A DNA stretch of 64,000 bases from NCBI GenBank assembly GCA_050084985.1, contig JBITNC010000001.1:214582001-214646000 (forward strand), in the 5' to 3' direction. This document shows, in pieces, positions 49,206 through 61,049 of the stretch (position 1 is the stretch's first letter; each line of letters starts with the position of its first letter). The notes beneath the pieces are model-generated. The model was given only the letters and a program-made list of their open reading frames with translations, had not been told where the DNA came from and did not search any database. A program made the position numbers and the translations under genes. Source of the DNA: Nageia nagi. Taxonomy: Eukaryota > Pinophyta.

Positions 49206-51401
49206 ATTTTGGTGAACCTAATATTCTTACACACTTAGATCTTGGTCTAGGGCATTACTTCTAAAAATTCATGAATCTATTTTTACTATTATTCATCCCT
49301 TCACTTAAAGGTTTTTGAATAGTAGCTGAGAAAATGATAAAACTAGGGTTTATTCTAACGATGTTTTAAAAAATAGATTTAAAAGTAGAGTAACCTAAGT
49401 TCTTTAAGGGTAAGCTTAATTTTAATTATATTCAAAATTGTTAGGCATAACCTTGACTTACCTCTACAAGAACCTCATCTTGATAACCATGATACATGTA
49501 GTGATACTAAATCTACAAGTCTAGTAAGAAAATTTTGATGAAAATCCCCATAGATTTGATATAAATATTGAACATTTTGAATTTGAAACTATGATTTTGA
49601 ATAGTCATGAGAGTACTTTTGATAGTAATATAAAAATTGAAGAGTCAGATAGAATTCCTAGCCATATTCAATCCATTAAGAAATTGCTATATGATAAAGA
49701 AAAATTAGAATACTTTTTTATCATAATGTTGAAATTGTTATTGATATTCTAACAAATTATGAGCTATTAGAAAAGAAATATTTTTCTTTGTAATTGTTGG
49801 ATAGTTTATTTTCTTATACAAATTCAGGTTTATCAAGATAGTCAATCCAAATGTCACTAATGGTATGCCACCCTATGAACATGCTACCATCAATGTGAAT
49901 GTAGATTATAAAGAACCTCCCTCTAAAGGAATTAAAGATTTTTAGAACCCCTAATTGAAGTAAATGTTAAGAAAAATGGAACAAAATGTGAAGATGAAGA
50001 TTATGAATACCTAATTCTCAAACCTAACCACTTTAAAATAGGTGCACTTTCTAAAGATAAGAGCATTTTACAAAATTAAGATCTTGATTTGGATCTTAGA
50101 GAACAAGTTGTTAATATTGTTAATAATTCTTATAAATATAATCTTAATTATTCATTAGAATAACATAATATTGAAATTAGAATCCTTCATGATATTCAAG
50201 AAACCACATCTTTTATTAAGGATACTTATGAAAAATAATTAGAATTTATGATAAAATTGCTTGATAAACTTAAACATGAAAGTATAAATAGAATTAGACC
50301 ATTCATTTCACTTAAATAAGAAGAGTTTAGAAATATAAATAACCTCTTCACCATCCCCAATAACTAATATACTTGTTCAAAATCATACCCTTGTAATCTC
50401 AAACACTATTAATAGAACTATGAAAAGGATAAAGAAATTAGAGAAGGAGATGCTTACTAATGATAAGATGACTTCTTATTTTGTTTGAAACATCCTTTAA
50501 CTAATAGACTTGTTTTAAAAGTGCTTATTGGTAAAAAGAGTATAAATTTTACAAATTTTTAGTTTACAAGATCCAAATATGCATGTTAAAAAATTCCATA
50601 AAGAAATTATGAAATATATGCATGATAAAGATTTTCTTGCAAAGTTGTTTTCACATAGTGTGAAAGACTATGCATTGAAATGGTACTTTCTTATTCCTAA
50701 AAAAGTATTGATAAATATGAATATTTAATAAAACAATTTTCAAAATACTTTAGGTATAATATTATAAAAAAGGTCTAATTGAAATATTTGTGTAAAATTA
50801 AGCAATTACCTAATCAATCTTTAACTAACTTTATGAAAATATGGAAACATGCTACTAATAAGATTACTATACCTGAGTAAGATTTGAAAGATACATTTGT
50901 AAATGCTTTATTCATAGTTTATAAGTTATTAGTTATCTCTAATAATGATATGAAATTGGATGAAATTATGGATATTTTATTTAAAAAAGAGGCTTGCATT
51001 AAAAAACTTTACACTACACATAATAATAAACCTCAAACATGTGAAAAGAAACCTAAAAATCCTAAAATCAATAAGAAAATTGAAGTGAAGCATGTTAATA
51101 AAAGAAATAAAAACAATATTAAACCTCAAATACAATTCACACAATTGACTAATACTATTGATAATATTCATAATATGTTGATAATATCTTATTGCACTTC
51201 CACCTATTATTGAGCCTAATTTTTCTAACAAAAAATTATATAGTTCTAAGAAATATATTTAGTATTTAACTGATAAAAAGGTAATTCATATGGATGATAA
51301 TACTACTACAAAATATGGACCTATGTATCTTAATAATGGATAATTAAGGGTATTCACAAATCCTCTACCACCTTCACAACCAAAATATTTCATTAGTATA
51401 A
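49206..51401 (+). pseudogene. Family B gag, copy 2 (cut by chromovirus)
   Basis: Aligns with 38,460-40,467 plus 48,053-48,240. The C-terminal third is open at 50,884-51,213 (109 codons, very lysine-rich, MDILFKKEACIKKLYTTHNN). The CHHC-type region is degraded near 51,215-51,260. The conserved tail PMYLNNG-like end is present just before the chromovirus begins at about 51,402. Numerous stops. Confidence 0.7.
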
Positions 51402-52472
51402 TGCCAATGTCTAGCCTTAATATATAATATTAAATTAATTAAACATCATAACACCATTGCATGAGAAATATAAGTATAAAAGTTAAACTCATTCTAACAC
51501 ATCCATAGAATAAGTGATTACAACATAATATGATATTAAGAACCCTCCACATGTATATTTATAATATGGAGTATCACAAAATCATACAAAGCCCTTAGGA
51601 TAGTCATGGGCTTCTCAAGGGCCAAATCGAACATAATGAAGACAATTTGTAATCATCTCAAAATCATAGAATATATCTATTCCATTATATCTCAATTCTT
51701 CATCACTAAAGGAGCCTTCCTTGATCTTTGGTCAACTAACTGAATCGTAGGAATAAACCCTTAGGTACCATAATATGGGAAAAGTTGCTCCACCAATACT
51801 ATAGGTAATTAGGACCCCAATGCCTAACTACCCTCTTAGGTGCTCCACCTAAGGAATACACTTAGCACTCTACTAAGGTCTTATCCATTGGATGAAGTAT
51901 AATAATAAGTGTAATAATTATCAAGTATATTAGTAATGAGTCCCCCTATATCTATTTATATATTATCTTATCAAGGTATTATCTAGGATTCACCATTTAG
52001 ATCCTTCTATTTTAATGTTGACTTTTAGGGGCTTAAAATGCCCAACATGGGTGTTTAATGGCTACATTCCAACATGGAATCACATGGAGTGTTAAATTCC
52101 AACAACTAGGTCAAGGGATGCCATGCATGCCCATTAGGTGAAAGAGGGCTAACATGGGGTATAAGAGCATAACTAGGCTAACATGAGGGTGTGGGATCCT
52201 CCCTAAGCCTAATGCATGCATAAATGTGATTATCTACATCTACATATATCTTGGGATTCCCATAGTCATTATCAATATCTCCATGTAAGATAAGTACTAT
52301 TAATCTACCATTAGGAGTGAGAAAACCTACTTGGAGCTCATAATGGTGTTAATTTACCCATTAAATCCCCTTTCCTAAGTTATAACATAAAGAGCAATAC
52401 ATGAGAAGAGTATATTACAAATATATCCTTATAGATTATATAATTAATTACTAAAGGATAAGGGGGAAATCA
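51402..52472 (-). repeat. Chromovirus 3' LTR, truncated
   Basis: Aligns with 56,069-57,137 of the 5' LTR (GGAGCCTTCCTTGATCTTTG, CTTAGGTGCTCCACCTAAG, CATGCCCATTAGGTGAAAG). Ends in ...AAATCA at 52,472 next to the polypurine tract. An inverted TATA box (CTATTTATATATT) lies at 51,952-51,965. Confidence 0.9.
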
Positions 52473-52490
52473 TAAATCCTTCCCTCTTGA
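52473..52490 (-). promoter_or_regulatory. Polypurine tract of the chromovirus
   Basis: On the element strand AAGAGGGAAGGATTTA directly precedes the 3' LTR; it primes plus-strand DNA synthesis. Confidence 0.8.
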
Positions 52491-52535
52491 GATTAATTTC
52501 CCTTAAGTAAATAAATTATGGATGTGTGAGTATGT

Positions 52536-55274
52536 ATGCTTCTTCCCATGTTGAGTCTTCATCCGATAGGTCCTTCCATTTGATGAGGTACTCTTCAATT
52601 TGTATGGATATCAACTTCTTGACTCTAGTCTCCAACACTTTTTTTAAAATCAAAACCAACCATCCCTCATCATCAAGTGGTGGGAGGATAGTGGATGAAA
52701 TGTTTTGCTACCCTAAATCCTTCTTTAGGAGTGAGACATGGAAGATGTTATGTATTATACTATCTTCTAGAAAATCCAAATCATAAGCAAGGTCCTTCCA
52801 TGCTATAGAAGGACCTTGTATAGGACTAAAGAACCATGGTTGTAACTTCTCTACCTTTCTCTTCTTTAGTGATGAATATTATAATGGTTACAACTACAAA
52901 TGTACTATATCTCCCACCTCAAAGATCCTCTTTATCCTATGCTAGTCATAGTACTTTTTTTGATGATTTTGGGCCATTTACAAGTTCTCCTTTCAAATTC
53001 TCATAATATCCTAGTACTATTGCAATAAATCATTTGCCTTATGTGCCTATCCTTCATCAAAAATTAGATATATAAATTTAGAAGGGTCATAACCATATAA
53101 ATCATATAAAGGAGACATATTAATGGACATATGATGAGTAGTGTTATAGTAATACTCCCCAACATGGAGCCACTTGAACCATGTATATTGTTGACCCATA
53201 ATATAGTGCCTCAAATAACCTTATACCCATTTATTTATGGTCTTAATCTATCCATTAGTTTGCACATGGTAGTAGGTACTAGGTTGAGGTCCATCCCACT
53301 CAAATGGAATAAATCCTACCAAAACATGCTCATAAACTTGTTATCCTAATCATTCACTATCCTTTTTTGTAACCCATGCAAATTAGAGATCTCCTTGAAG
53401 AATAGATTAGTTACCTTTGTAACTATGTGGATGGTGGTGATGGCAAGTAAATGGGAAAATATGGTGATCCTATCCACCACTACTAATATGTCATCCTTGG
53501 CTTGGGACTTAGGTTAGGCTAATGATGAAGTCTATGGAGATGTCCTCCCATTTCTACTAAGGAATGGACAATGATTGAAGTAAATCCTCTAGGATTTGTA
53601 TGCTTCTTATTATTATCCTCACATTATGTACACTCCTAGACATGCCTTATGATGTATTGCTTGAGACCCTTCCAAGTGAACCTCTCTCTCACTACCTAAT
53701 AGGTATTTATGATACCTAGGTTTCCTAATATAGGGGTGTTATGGATTGCATGCAACACCTTCTTTCTCACCTCAAATGTAGGGGTTAATAAGACCCAATT
53801 TCTCTTTAATATTAGTCTCTTCCAAACTACATACCTCTTATTATTCACCACCTCACTAAGAATAGCAAAAGCAAACTTATCCTAAGCATATTCATCCGTG
53901 ACATCCTCCACTTGATTGTAATGGAGAAGAGAGAGTAGAAAGATAACTTTTTAGATAGTACATTAAATAATATATAATTATTTTCCTTAACATACTAAAT
54001 CTTAAAATTAAATGACAAAATTTCTTATCCATCTCTGTTGCTTCTCACTCAAGTCTATTTGGTTAAGTACTTCAAGCTATTATGGTCACTTTGAATAATG
54101 AAGGGCCCATAAACCAAATATTGCTTAAACCTCTCTAATGCATGCATAGTGACCAACATCTTCTTGGTATAAATATTAAAACTTTACTCTACACTAGACA
54201 AATTATATCTCTTAAATGCATTTGGCTATGCATTCTACATCAACATAGCTTCAACATCTAATTTGGAGGCATCACACTCCATGGTGAAGGGGGGTGAGAA
54301 ATCAGGTATGGCCAAATAGGGACAAGTACACATGATCATATTGAATCTCTCAAAGGTTTCCTAAGCCCCACTTTCCCAAATGAATGTATCCTTTTTAGTA
54401 AGCTACATGAGGGGGGAACCTAGGTCATAGAAGCCATAGATGAACTATCTATAATAGTTACATAACTCTAAGAACCCTCTTAGCTATGTAAGGATCATGG
54501 TGGCTAGCAATTCTTGAATGGTTGATATCTTCTTCTCATCTACCTTGAATCCCTCATGGCTAATGACATGATTTAGATATATTATATTTATCATACCAAA
54601 CTCATACTTAGATAATTTAACATAGAACTTCTACTCTTGTAGTACCTTTAGAACATGATTTAGGTCCCAAGGTGTTCCTCCCATGTTTATATGTATATTA
54701 ATATATCATTGAAGAATACCAACAAAAACTTATGCAACTTATCTCTAAATAATTTATTCATATCTTATTGAAATATATTAGGTACATTAGTCAACCCAAA
54801 TGGCATCACCAAAAATTTGAAATGATCATAGTGACACTAAAAAGCTATTTTATAGATGTCCTCCTCCTTCATCCTAATCTTATGATAATTGAATCTCAAA
54901 TATATCTTATAAAAGTACTTTTCTTCATGCAACTCATCAATAAGGTCATCCACTTTTAGGAATAGGTATCTATTTTTAGTGATATTTCTATTGAGAAGCC
55001 ATAGTCTATGCACATCCTCTTTATCCCATCCTTAATTTTTTCCAACACCATAGTAGAGGGAAAAAGGGCTATAACTAGGCTAAATGAATCTCATATCAAG
55101 AAAATACTTAATTATCTTCTTTTTCTCATCCTTGTACATATTTGGATGCCTATAAAGAGTTACCATGACTAGTTTGGCCCCTTCTTCTAACTCCATCATA
55201 TGCTCAAAGCCTCTATATGGTGGCAAACCCTTAGGTATATCCTTGAAAACATCTAAATACCAATCAGGATGCAT
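52536..55274 (-). pseudogene. Chromovirus pol: RT, RNase H region, integrase, chromodomain
   Basis: Minus-strand order. RT start at 55,080-55,274 (GLPPYRGFEHMMELEEGAK). RT motif MPFGLTNVPNIFQ at about 54,765-54,812. Catalytic box FFNDILIYI at about 54,690-54,740, where the expected DD reads ND. Integrase zinc-finger region at about 53,610-53,760 (HAIHNTPILGNLG, FTWKGLKQYI, ECT.CE). Integrase core about 53,110-53,560 (ILVVVDRITIFSHLL; LFFKEISNLHG). Integrase C-terminus at 52,700-52,790 (NIFHVSLLKKDLG). Chromodomain 52,536-52,680 (EYLIKWKDLSDEDSTWEE). The chromodomain targets integration to marked chromatin. RNase H was not resolved motif by motif. Stops, many TAG, and frameshifts occur throughout. 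Confidence 0.88.
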
Positions 55275-55894
55275 TGGATCTTAATAGATGCTCTTTAGCC
55301 CCCCAAAATGTGCAATGTGGGGCCTCCTTTGGACAAGGTGAAGATCCAAGCCTATTATATGTCTTTCTTTTAGATAATGACATCCATCTTCATAGTTGAT
55401 ACCACCTTAGTGATGGTCTCTAGTCTTCCATTAGTAGAATTGGATCAAAGCATTAGCTTTCTCTTGTCCATCATCTTCCCATCTAGGGTGGTATCTCCTC
55501 CTTAAATCCCTCCTTATTTAGACAGGGATTTTGGTTGGCTTAGTCCCTCTAATGTTAGCTCCAAACAACCACTTTATACCTAATAGGTCCTAGTACATGT
55601 GAAATGTACCATCTCTTAAAAATCCTTTGGTGGTTTACAATAGATCTAGAGTAAGACTCAATTCTTAGTGGTGTCTTTTATAGAGGTACATATTTAGTCT
55701 ACCATGTCTTCCCTTTCTTCTTGCTCATCCTCTTTGCATGCCATTATCCCAAGAACTAGATGAGCTTCTCTCTTTCCTCTTAAGGAGCTTGTCTACTTTA
55801 AATCTCTAAAGTAATTGGTTGAAAACCTTTTGGCAATACTCAAACTTCTTTACTCTAATTATAGATTTGGCCTCCATTCCCCTTAGGTAGAAAG
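55275..55894 (-). pseudogene. Remnant of chromovirus gag/protease region
   Basis: Only ~620 bp between RT and primer site, far less than a gag-protease region needs. The first codons after the primer site (GNGGQ/MEAKSI-like) resemble a chromovirus gag start, and the stretch near 55,560 (WLFGANIRGTKP) could be a linker. Large internal deletion inferred. Confidence 0.4.
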
Positions 55895-55915
55895 ATCTTA
55901 GACTCTGATACCACT
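55895..55915 (-). promoter_or_regulatory. Primer binding site, initiator tRNA-Met type
   Basis: On the element strand AGTGGTATCAGAGTC begins just after the LTR end; TGGTATCAGAG is the standard complement of the plant initiator tRNA-Met 3' end. Confidence 0.88.
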
Positions 55916-57137
55916 TGTGATAATCCAAAATGGACTCCACTTAAAAATTCCTTTTCACACCTTTCAAACCCTAATAGTAAGCCTAGGACACTCTCAAATC
56001 ATAATCAAACCCTTAGGATACTAACATTAGGTTAATTCATCCCCATACACACTCACATTACTATAATTCCAACATCTTGCCTTACTATATAATATTCATT
56101 TAATTAAATATCATAACATCATCACATGAATAATATAAGTATAAAATCTATAATCATTTAAAATATGGACAAAATAATTCATGACAACATAATATAATAT
56201 TTAAGAACCCTCAATATGTATATTGATAATATGGAGTAGTTTAAAATTATACAAACCCCTAAGGTAGTCATAGGATTTTCAAGAGCCACACTAAACATAA
56301 TTAAGATAACCTATAATCACTTCAAAACCATATGATAGATCTATTCCCTTATATCTTAATTCTTCCCCATTGAAGGAGCCTTCCTTGATCTTTGGTCAAT
56401 TGATTAAATAGTAGGAATAAGCCCTTGAGTACCATTAGATGGGAAAAGATGCTCCACTAATGCCATAGGTAATCGATATCTTAATGCATGAATACCCTCT
56501 TAGGTGCTCCACCTAAGAAATAAACTTAATGCTTTACTAAATCTTATACACTAGAAGAAGTAGAATAATAAGTGTAATAATGACCAAGTGTATTAGTAAT
56601 GAGCCCCTTCTATCTATTTATATTATCTTATCAAGCTCCTATGTAGGAATCATCATCCACTCCTTGTATTATAACATTGGCTTCTTGGGGGATAAAAATG
56701 CCCAACATGAGTGTCTAATGGCTAGACATGCTAACATGGGGGTCGTAGAGAGTGTTAAATACCAATGAATAGGTCAAGGGTTTTTATGCATGCCCATTAG
56801 GTGAAAGGGGGATAACATGGGGTCTAGGGTCATAATTGGGCTAACATGGGATTATGGGATCCTCCCCAAGCCTAGTGCATGCATAGAAGTGATTATCTAA
56901 GATATACATATATCATGGAATTTCCCATAATCATTAACAAGATCACCATGCATGATAAATACTCCTAATCTATCCTTAGGAGGGATACATCTAACTTGGG
57001 GCTCATAATGGGGTCCATTGACCCATTAGGTCTCCTATCCTAAGTTACAACATAAAGAGCATTACATAAGAAGAGTATATGACAAATAGATCCTTTTGGA
57101 TCATATAATTAATGACTAGATGACAAGGGGAATGTCA
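55916..57137 (-). repeat. Chromovirus 5' LTR (complete)
   Basis: TGTGATAATCCAAAATGG on the plus strand to ...AATGTCA at 57,137, 1,222 bp, with TG...CA ends. An inverted TATA box lies near 56,615-56,625. Beyond 57,137 family B resumes. Confidence 0.9.
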
Positions 57138-57310
57138 CACTAGCAATATACATGACTATTCATACATCACCCATGGCATGAGAAATTTAATAAAGAAGGT
57201 ACCTCTCTTTCTTCCTACATTTACAAAATATGTCTGGGTTATCAAAACATCTTAGGTACGTAAAATCATTACTTAATATAAAAATTACAATAGTAATGTA
57301 CATTAGGTAG

Positions 57311-57959
57311 GTTATTTGTTGGTTTGAAATTGTGAATTATTATTCATTATATGCATTAAGTTATTATGTTTTTTTCACTCCCTAGTAACTTCTTTTTTTA
57401 TTTCTCAATTTCTCCATTGCATTGCTTGAATCCAATGCTATTAGCAGCATTCCACCTATTTGTAGGCCATTTATGATGTACATTTCCCATAATGAAATTA
57501 AAAAGAATAGTATTTTGATTATCCTCAATGCATTCCTAATTCTTTAAAATTACTAATCCTAAGATTTGAAATCATTAAAGAGGAAAAACTTGTAATTTTT
57601 TATTGTTAATTCAATTGGTACCTTGGGGACCTAGCTTTAATGTTTGATTATCTATTTCATTATTTATTTTGAATGTTATATACTTAATCATGATTGAAAA
57701 TATGAATTGGATTGATATTGTTTTAAGTTCATTTTATAAATTTATTATTTCTTAAGGTTGCATACATTATTCTTTGGTGGATGATTTATTACTTGTATTC
57801 ATGAAAATTGAATATTGTAATCCATATGCTTAATAAAAATACATTATGTAACACTAATCCATTACATTCAATAAAATAGATAAAAGAAAATAAAACAACC
57901 ACATTAACACATATTTAAGCCAAAAAAGTATATATATATCAAAATGTAATGTAATAAAA
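57311..57959. other. Unassigned AT-rich sequence
   Basis: No family B LTR where one would be expected, no gene recognised. Very AT-rich. Confidence 0.35.
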
Positions 57960-59190
57960 AATGGGATGGAACTAAGTCCATAGTTATTCTACTAGTGGGC
58001 ACTAATTCCATAATCATTGGTCCTCTACCTAACCCTATGGATACTCCTAATAGTTACTAATAGAAATACCCCACCTAACACCACACTGGTGCTGATACCT
58101 TTAATCACCAAAAGTAGCTTAGCTCTCTTGTATTTCCCTTAAGCATTGTTATATCACTCTTCTTCCTCTCTATCTAGTCTATGAGTCTTTGTATGAATGC
58201 CCATTGCTCATTTGGTGGAAGTATGTACATCATCTCTTATAGTCTCCTCACATATTACTTTAAAGTAGTAATCTATGCATCCCTAACTATTATTATGGAC
58301 TATATATCTATCACTTATACCTCAAAATGCTTAAGCCTCTTGATCTCAATCTCAAGAGATGCCACCCATGTATTAGCCTCTCTTGTAAATAATAATTGTA
58401 TTGTTATACTATTAATCATATATTCAAATTATAAAATAAGTATGAGCTTACTACTTTACCTACTGCAACTAGTGGCATAGTCTCCATAAGTGTAGCCAAC
58501 CTTAGTACTGCTCTTCCCTCTTATACATAAATATCATGCATTGGATTAATGACCTAGTAGGGGTCATCATTTGATGACCCCTCACTCATGGCTCCCTTCT
58601 CCTCCTCATATTTTTCCATACACAATATGTCTAAACTAATCCCCTACCACCATGTTGCATACCCTTATCCTACCCTTGATGCCTTAGAAATCTTAGCTAC
58701 ACCATCATAAACCTTGGGCTCATCCTAGGTAATTCTCCAAGATAGGATGACATGTGATCCTACAAGAGCATCTCTATCTATCATATGTCCTTGATAACAT
58801 ATAGGTACTAGTGGGATTCCCTATTAGGTGTAACACTTAGTGGGGTAGATATGGCTCTACTAGCTTCCTCCTAGTTTGGAGGAAGTAATCTTGATAAGCC
58901 CATGCTATCTAGTGGGCATCATAATCCCACACAAAGTATGCATAAGATACCCATACAAGGTCCACCAATAGCCCATTGAGTTCTCTCCTCCTAGCCTCTA
59001 ATGAATGTGGGTATCTATACCCATAATCCCTTGATACCCAAAAAGTCAATGCAATATCACTTAGGTCCTTCCAATCCCTCTAAAATCCAATCAACTTGAT
59101 AATCATGATCTTCTCATAGGTCCATACTTGGATAAGATGTACATGTTTGCTACTATGATGTTGAACTTGTAAAGACTCATAAAATTGTAC
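57960..59190 (-). pseudogene. PMD-type pseudogene, C-terminal part
   Basis: Minus-strand reading gives long stop-poor stretches: RDWKDLSDIALTFWVSRDYG and the following YRYPHSLEARRRELNGLLVD near 58,960-59,090, LQTRRKLVEPYLPH near 58,850, and a coiled-coil-like end near 58,200-58,390 (WVASLEIEIKRLKHFE; LPPNEQWAFIQRL). The general layout resembles the C-terminal part of the PMD proteins in this window, but the diagnostic signature block is not present; it may have been lost where region C begins at about 59.2 kb. It could instead be another plant transposon-borne protein. Confidence 0.35.
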
Positions 59191-59199
59191 AAGTTGATG

Positions 59200-60012
59200 A
59201 GGCGTCAATTCATCATTTAATTTTTGTCAATCCTGAGTTGGTGTACAAGGCTATATGCAGTTGAGGACTCTGTTTTAACCCTTGTTCTACTTGGAAAATT
59301 CAAATTTTAATCATACAATAATGCTAAATTCAGACTTGCAGGACTTAAACTGGAAAGATAAAATTGCATTGAATGGAAGGAAATGGAGAAAACACACACT
59401 AAGCTGCTATTGAATACTTTGCAGAAAACTGGAAATTGACATGAAACAAATAAGAGACCTCTACCAGTAGGAGTGGGCCCCCTCTTCCCAGTAGAGACTC
59501 ACAATTGAAACAGTATTAAAGAATTGTCACACCTTTTTATTGCTTTTCCAAATGTACTGGTATAATCTCATTACAAAAGCTAGTCTCCATTTTCCTGTCA
59601 CTAAGTCTCTATTTATTCTAATAGGCTCCTATCTCTTTTTAACTAATCTTTATAAATATATACTATTTGACCTATTCATTTGGGTCATACAATCCTTCTT
59701 ATCCTACGCTGTCTGCTGATATTCTGGAGATAATTCTGTAAAGATTAAGTCTAAAACAGAATTAGTTACTTTGTCCTTAAGACTAGTTCCTAATCGGAAT
59801 AAGTCTACTTGACTTCTTCTTTGGCTCCCCTAGTTTCTCTAACTGATCCACGTTCTTCTCTGTCTTCAATGTAGCTGTCATCTTAGCTCCATGCGTTTGA
59901 TTCTTCTATATTTCTGGAACTATAACTCAGGAGCCTTTCTGGCGCTATATTTCAGGAACCTTTCTGGAGCTACATTTCAGGAGCCTTTAAACAGTTTCTG
60001 GAGCCAAGCTTA
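59200..60012. other. Left flank of region C, LTR-like or 3' untranslated
   Basis: Base composition changes here: CG, CAG and CTG become common. No open frame. On the minus strand it runs downstream of ORF3 and the 24-bp array; it has a TATATATTTATAAAG word near 59,650 that could be a TATA box and a GC-rich segment near 59,475 (GTGGGCCCCCTC). It may be part of an LTR, but no matching partner was found to the right. Confidence 0.35.
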
Positions 60013-60470
60013 AATCGCTTTCTAGAGCTTAAAATGAAGTCGCTTTCTGGTGCTAGTCTCAAGTCGCTTTCTGGTACTATTCTCAAGTCGCTTTCTGGTG
60101 CTATTCTCAAGTCGCTTTCTGGTGCTGGACTGAAGTCGCTTTCTGGTGCTAGACTTAAGTTGATTTCTGGAGCCAGACTAAAGTTGCTTTCTGGTGCTAA
60201 ACTTCAGTTGATTTCTGGAGCCAGACTTGAGTCGCTTTCTGGTGCTAGACTGAAGTCACTTTCTGGTGCTAGACTGAAGTCGCTTTCTGGTGCTAAACTT
60301 AAGTTGATTTCTGGAGCCAGACTTGAGTCATTTTCTGGTGCTAGACTGAAGTCACTTTCTGGTGCTAGACTGAAGTCGGTTTCTGGAGCCAATCTTAAGT
60401 TGCTTTCTGGTGCTGGACGTAAGTCGATTTCTGGAGCTAGACTTATGCCGTTTCTGGAGCTTTCAATTAG
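60013..60470. repeat. 24-bp tandem array, ~18 units (left array of region C)
   Basis: Unit AAGTCGCTTTCTGGTGCTAG plus four bases, exact 24-bp step, so both strands stay open by arithmetic: plus gives a KSLSGARL-type octapeptide repeat (60,034-60,480), minus gives SLAPESDF (60,204-60,392). Preceded by looser copies of TTTCTGGAGC from about 59,920. I read it as non-coding, since no start context or non-repeat domain is attached. Confidence 0.92.
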
Positions 60471-60803
60471 ATTACTCTAGAGCTAGAAACTTGATACTTG
60501 CAGCCATCATTCTTATGAGAAGTCAGAATATGTGCTCAACAAACGTTATTCAAACATAAACAGTATTTTTTATGCATCAAAATTACAAATAACATTAATA
60601 AATGAAAGATCAAACAACTATGCATTCAACATTAAATTAGACAGTTTATAATAATTGGTAATATCATTCAAGTCATATTAGTGTTCCAAATGTCCTTAAT
60701 ATATCAAATAAATGCATCAAAAATGAGACCACTTTGAGTCTCATCATTCTCCCAGCAGAAAACATTGCTACTCCTGTAGCAATCAAAACTGAGCCCCCTT
60801 AAT
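60471..60803. other. Spacer between array and ORF3
   Basis: AT-rich, no open frame. Contains the inverted repeat GAGACCACTTTGAGTCTC near 60,726 and, on the minus strand, a purine-rich TTAAGGGGGCTCAG just after the ORF3 stop that could be a polypurine tract. Confidence 0.4.
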
Positions 60804-61046
60804 TTACCTTTCTGAATCATCACTTTCAGAATCACTGGACTGTGGATCAGAATTATAGTGAGGAGAATTTAAATCTTTCATCATCAGGCTCAGGTCATAC
60901 GGATATAAGCACTCAAAAATCTTTTCTTTATCTTCTCTTGATAGAAGATTTATTTTTGTTGGGCCTATACTATCCAATCTTGGCCTTTCAACATAATTTC
61001 CCAAGCCTTTACTCATTCTCATTTCTATTTCCCAAATCTGAAACAT
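60804..61046 (-). CDS. ORF3: C-terminal extension of ORF2 beyond an amber codon
   Basis: 80 codons in the same frame as ORF2, separated from it only by TAG and one CAG codon (61,052-61,047). It ends in a strongly acidic serine tail (SSDSESDDSER). No separate start context is needed if the amber was originally CAG or is read through, so ORF2 plus ORF3 is probably one protein of about 590 residues. No domain recognised. The acidic tail is of a kind seen in chromatin-associated proteins, which is only a hint. Confidence 0.55.
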   Translation of the reverse strand: MFQIWEIEMRMSKGLGNYVERPRLDSIGPTKINLLSREDKEKIFECLYPYDLSLMMKDLNSPHYNSDPQSSDSESDDSER

Positions 61047-61049
61047 CTG

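Larger units (their letters stand above)
51402..57137 (-). mobile_element. Ty3/gypsy chromovirus nested in family B copy 2
   Basis: Minus-oriented: 5' LTR 55,916-57,137, initiator-Met primer site, a short remnant of gag, RT, RNase H/integrase region, chromodomain, polypurine tract, 3' LTR 51,402-52,472. Left end truncated: about 150 bp of the 3' LTR and about 90 bp of family B are missing, judged against 48,240-48,330. Gag and protease are mostly deleted (only ~640 bp between primer site and RT). Non-functional. Confidence 0.9.
37713..57310 (+). mobile_element. Family B gag-only LTR element, tandem, twice interrupted
   Basis: Order on the plus strand: LTR (37,713-~38,435), gag copy 1, [E4 inserted], gag end plus tail (48,053-48,488), LTR (48,489-49,205), gag copy 2, [chromovirus inserted], tail (57,138-~57,310). 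Without the insertions each internal region is only about 2.4-2.6 kb and holds gag and a short tail with no pol. This fits the described TR-GAG type of non-autonomous elements. A third LTR expected after 57,310 is not recognisable. The shared central LTR suggests unequal recombination between copies. Confidence 0.75.

Noticed and set aside
58181-58480. 99-codon plus-strand ORF
   Set aside because: Opposite strand of the PMD-type pseudogene; composition-driven and without a recognisable domain.
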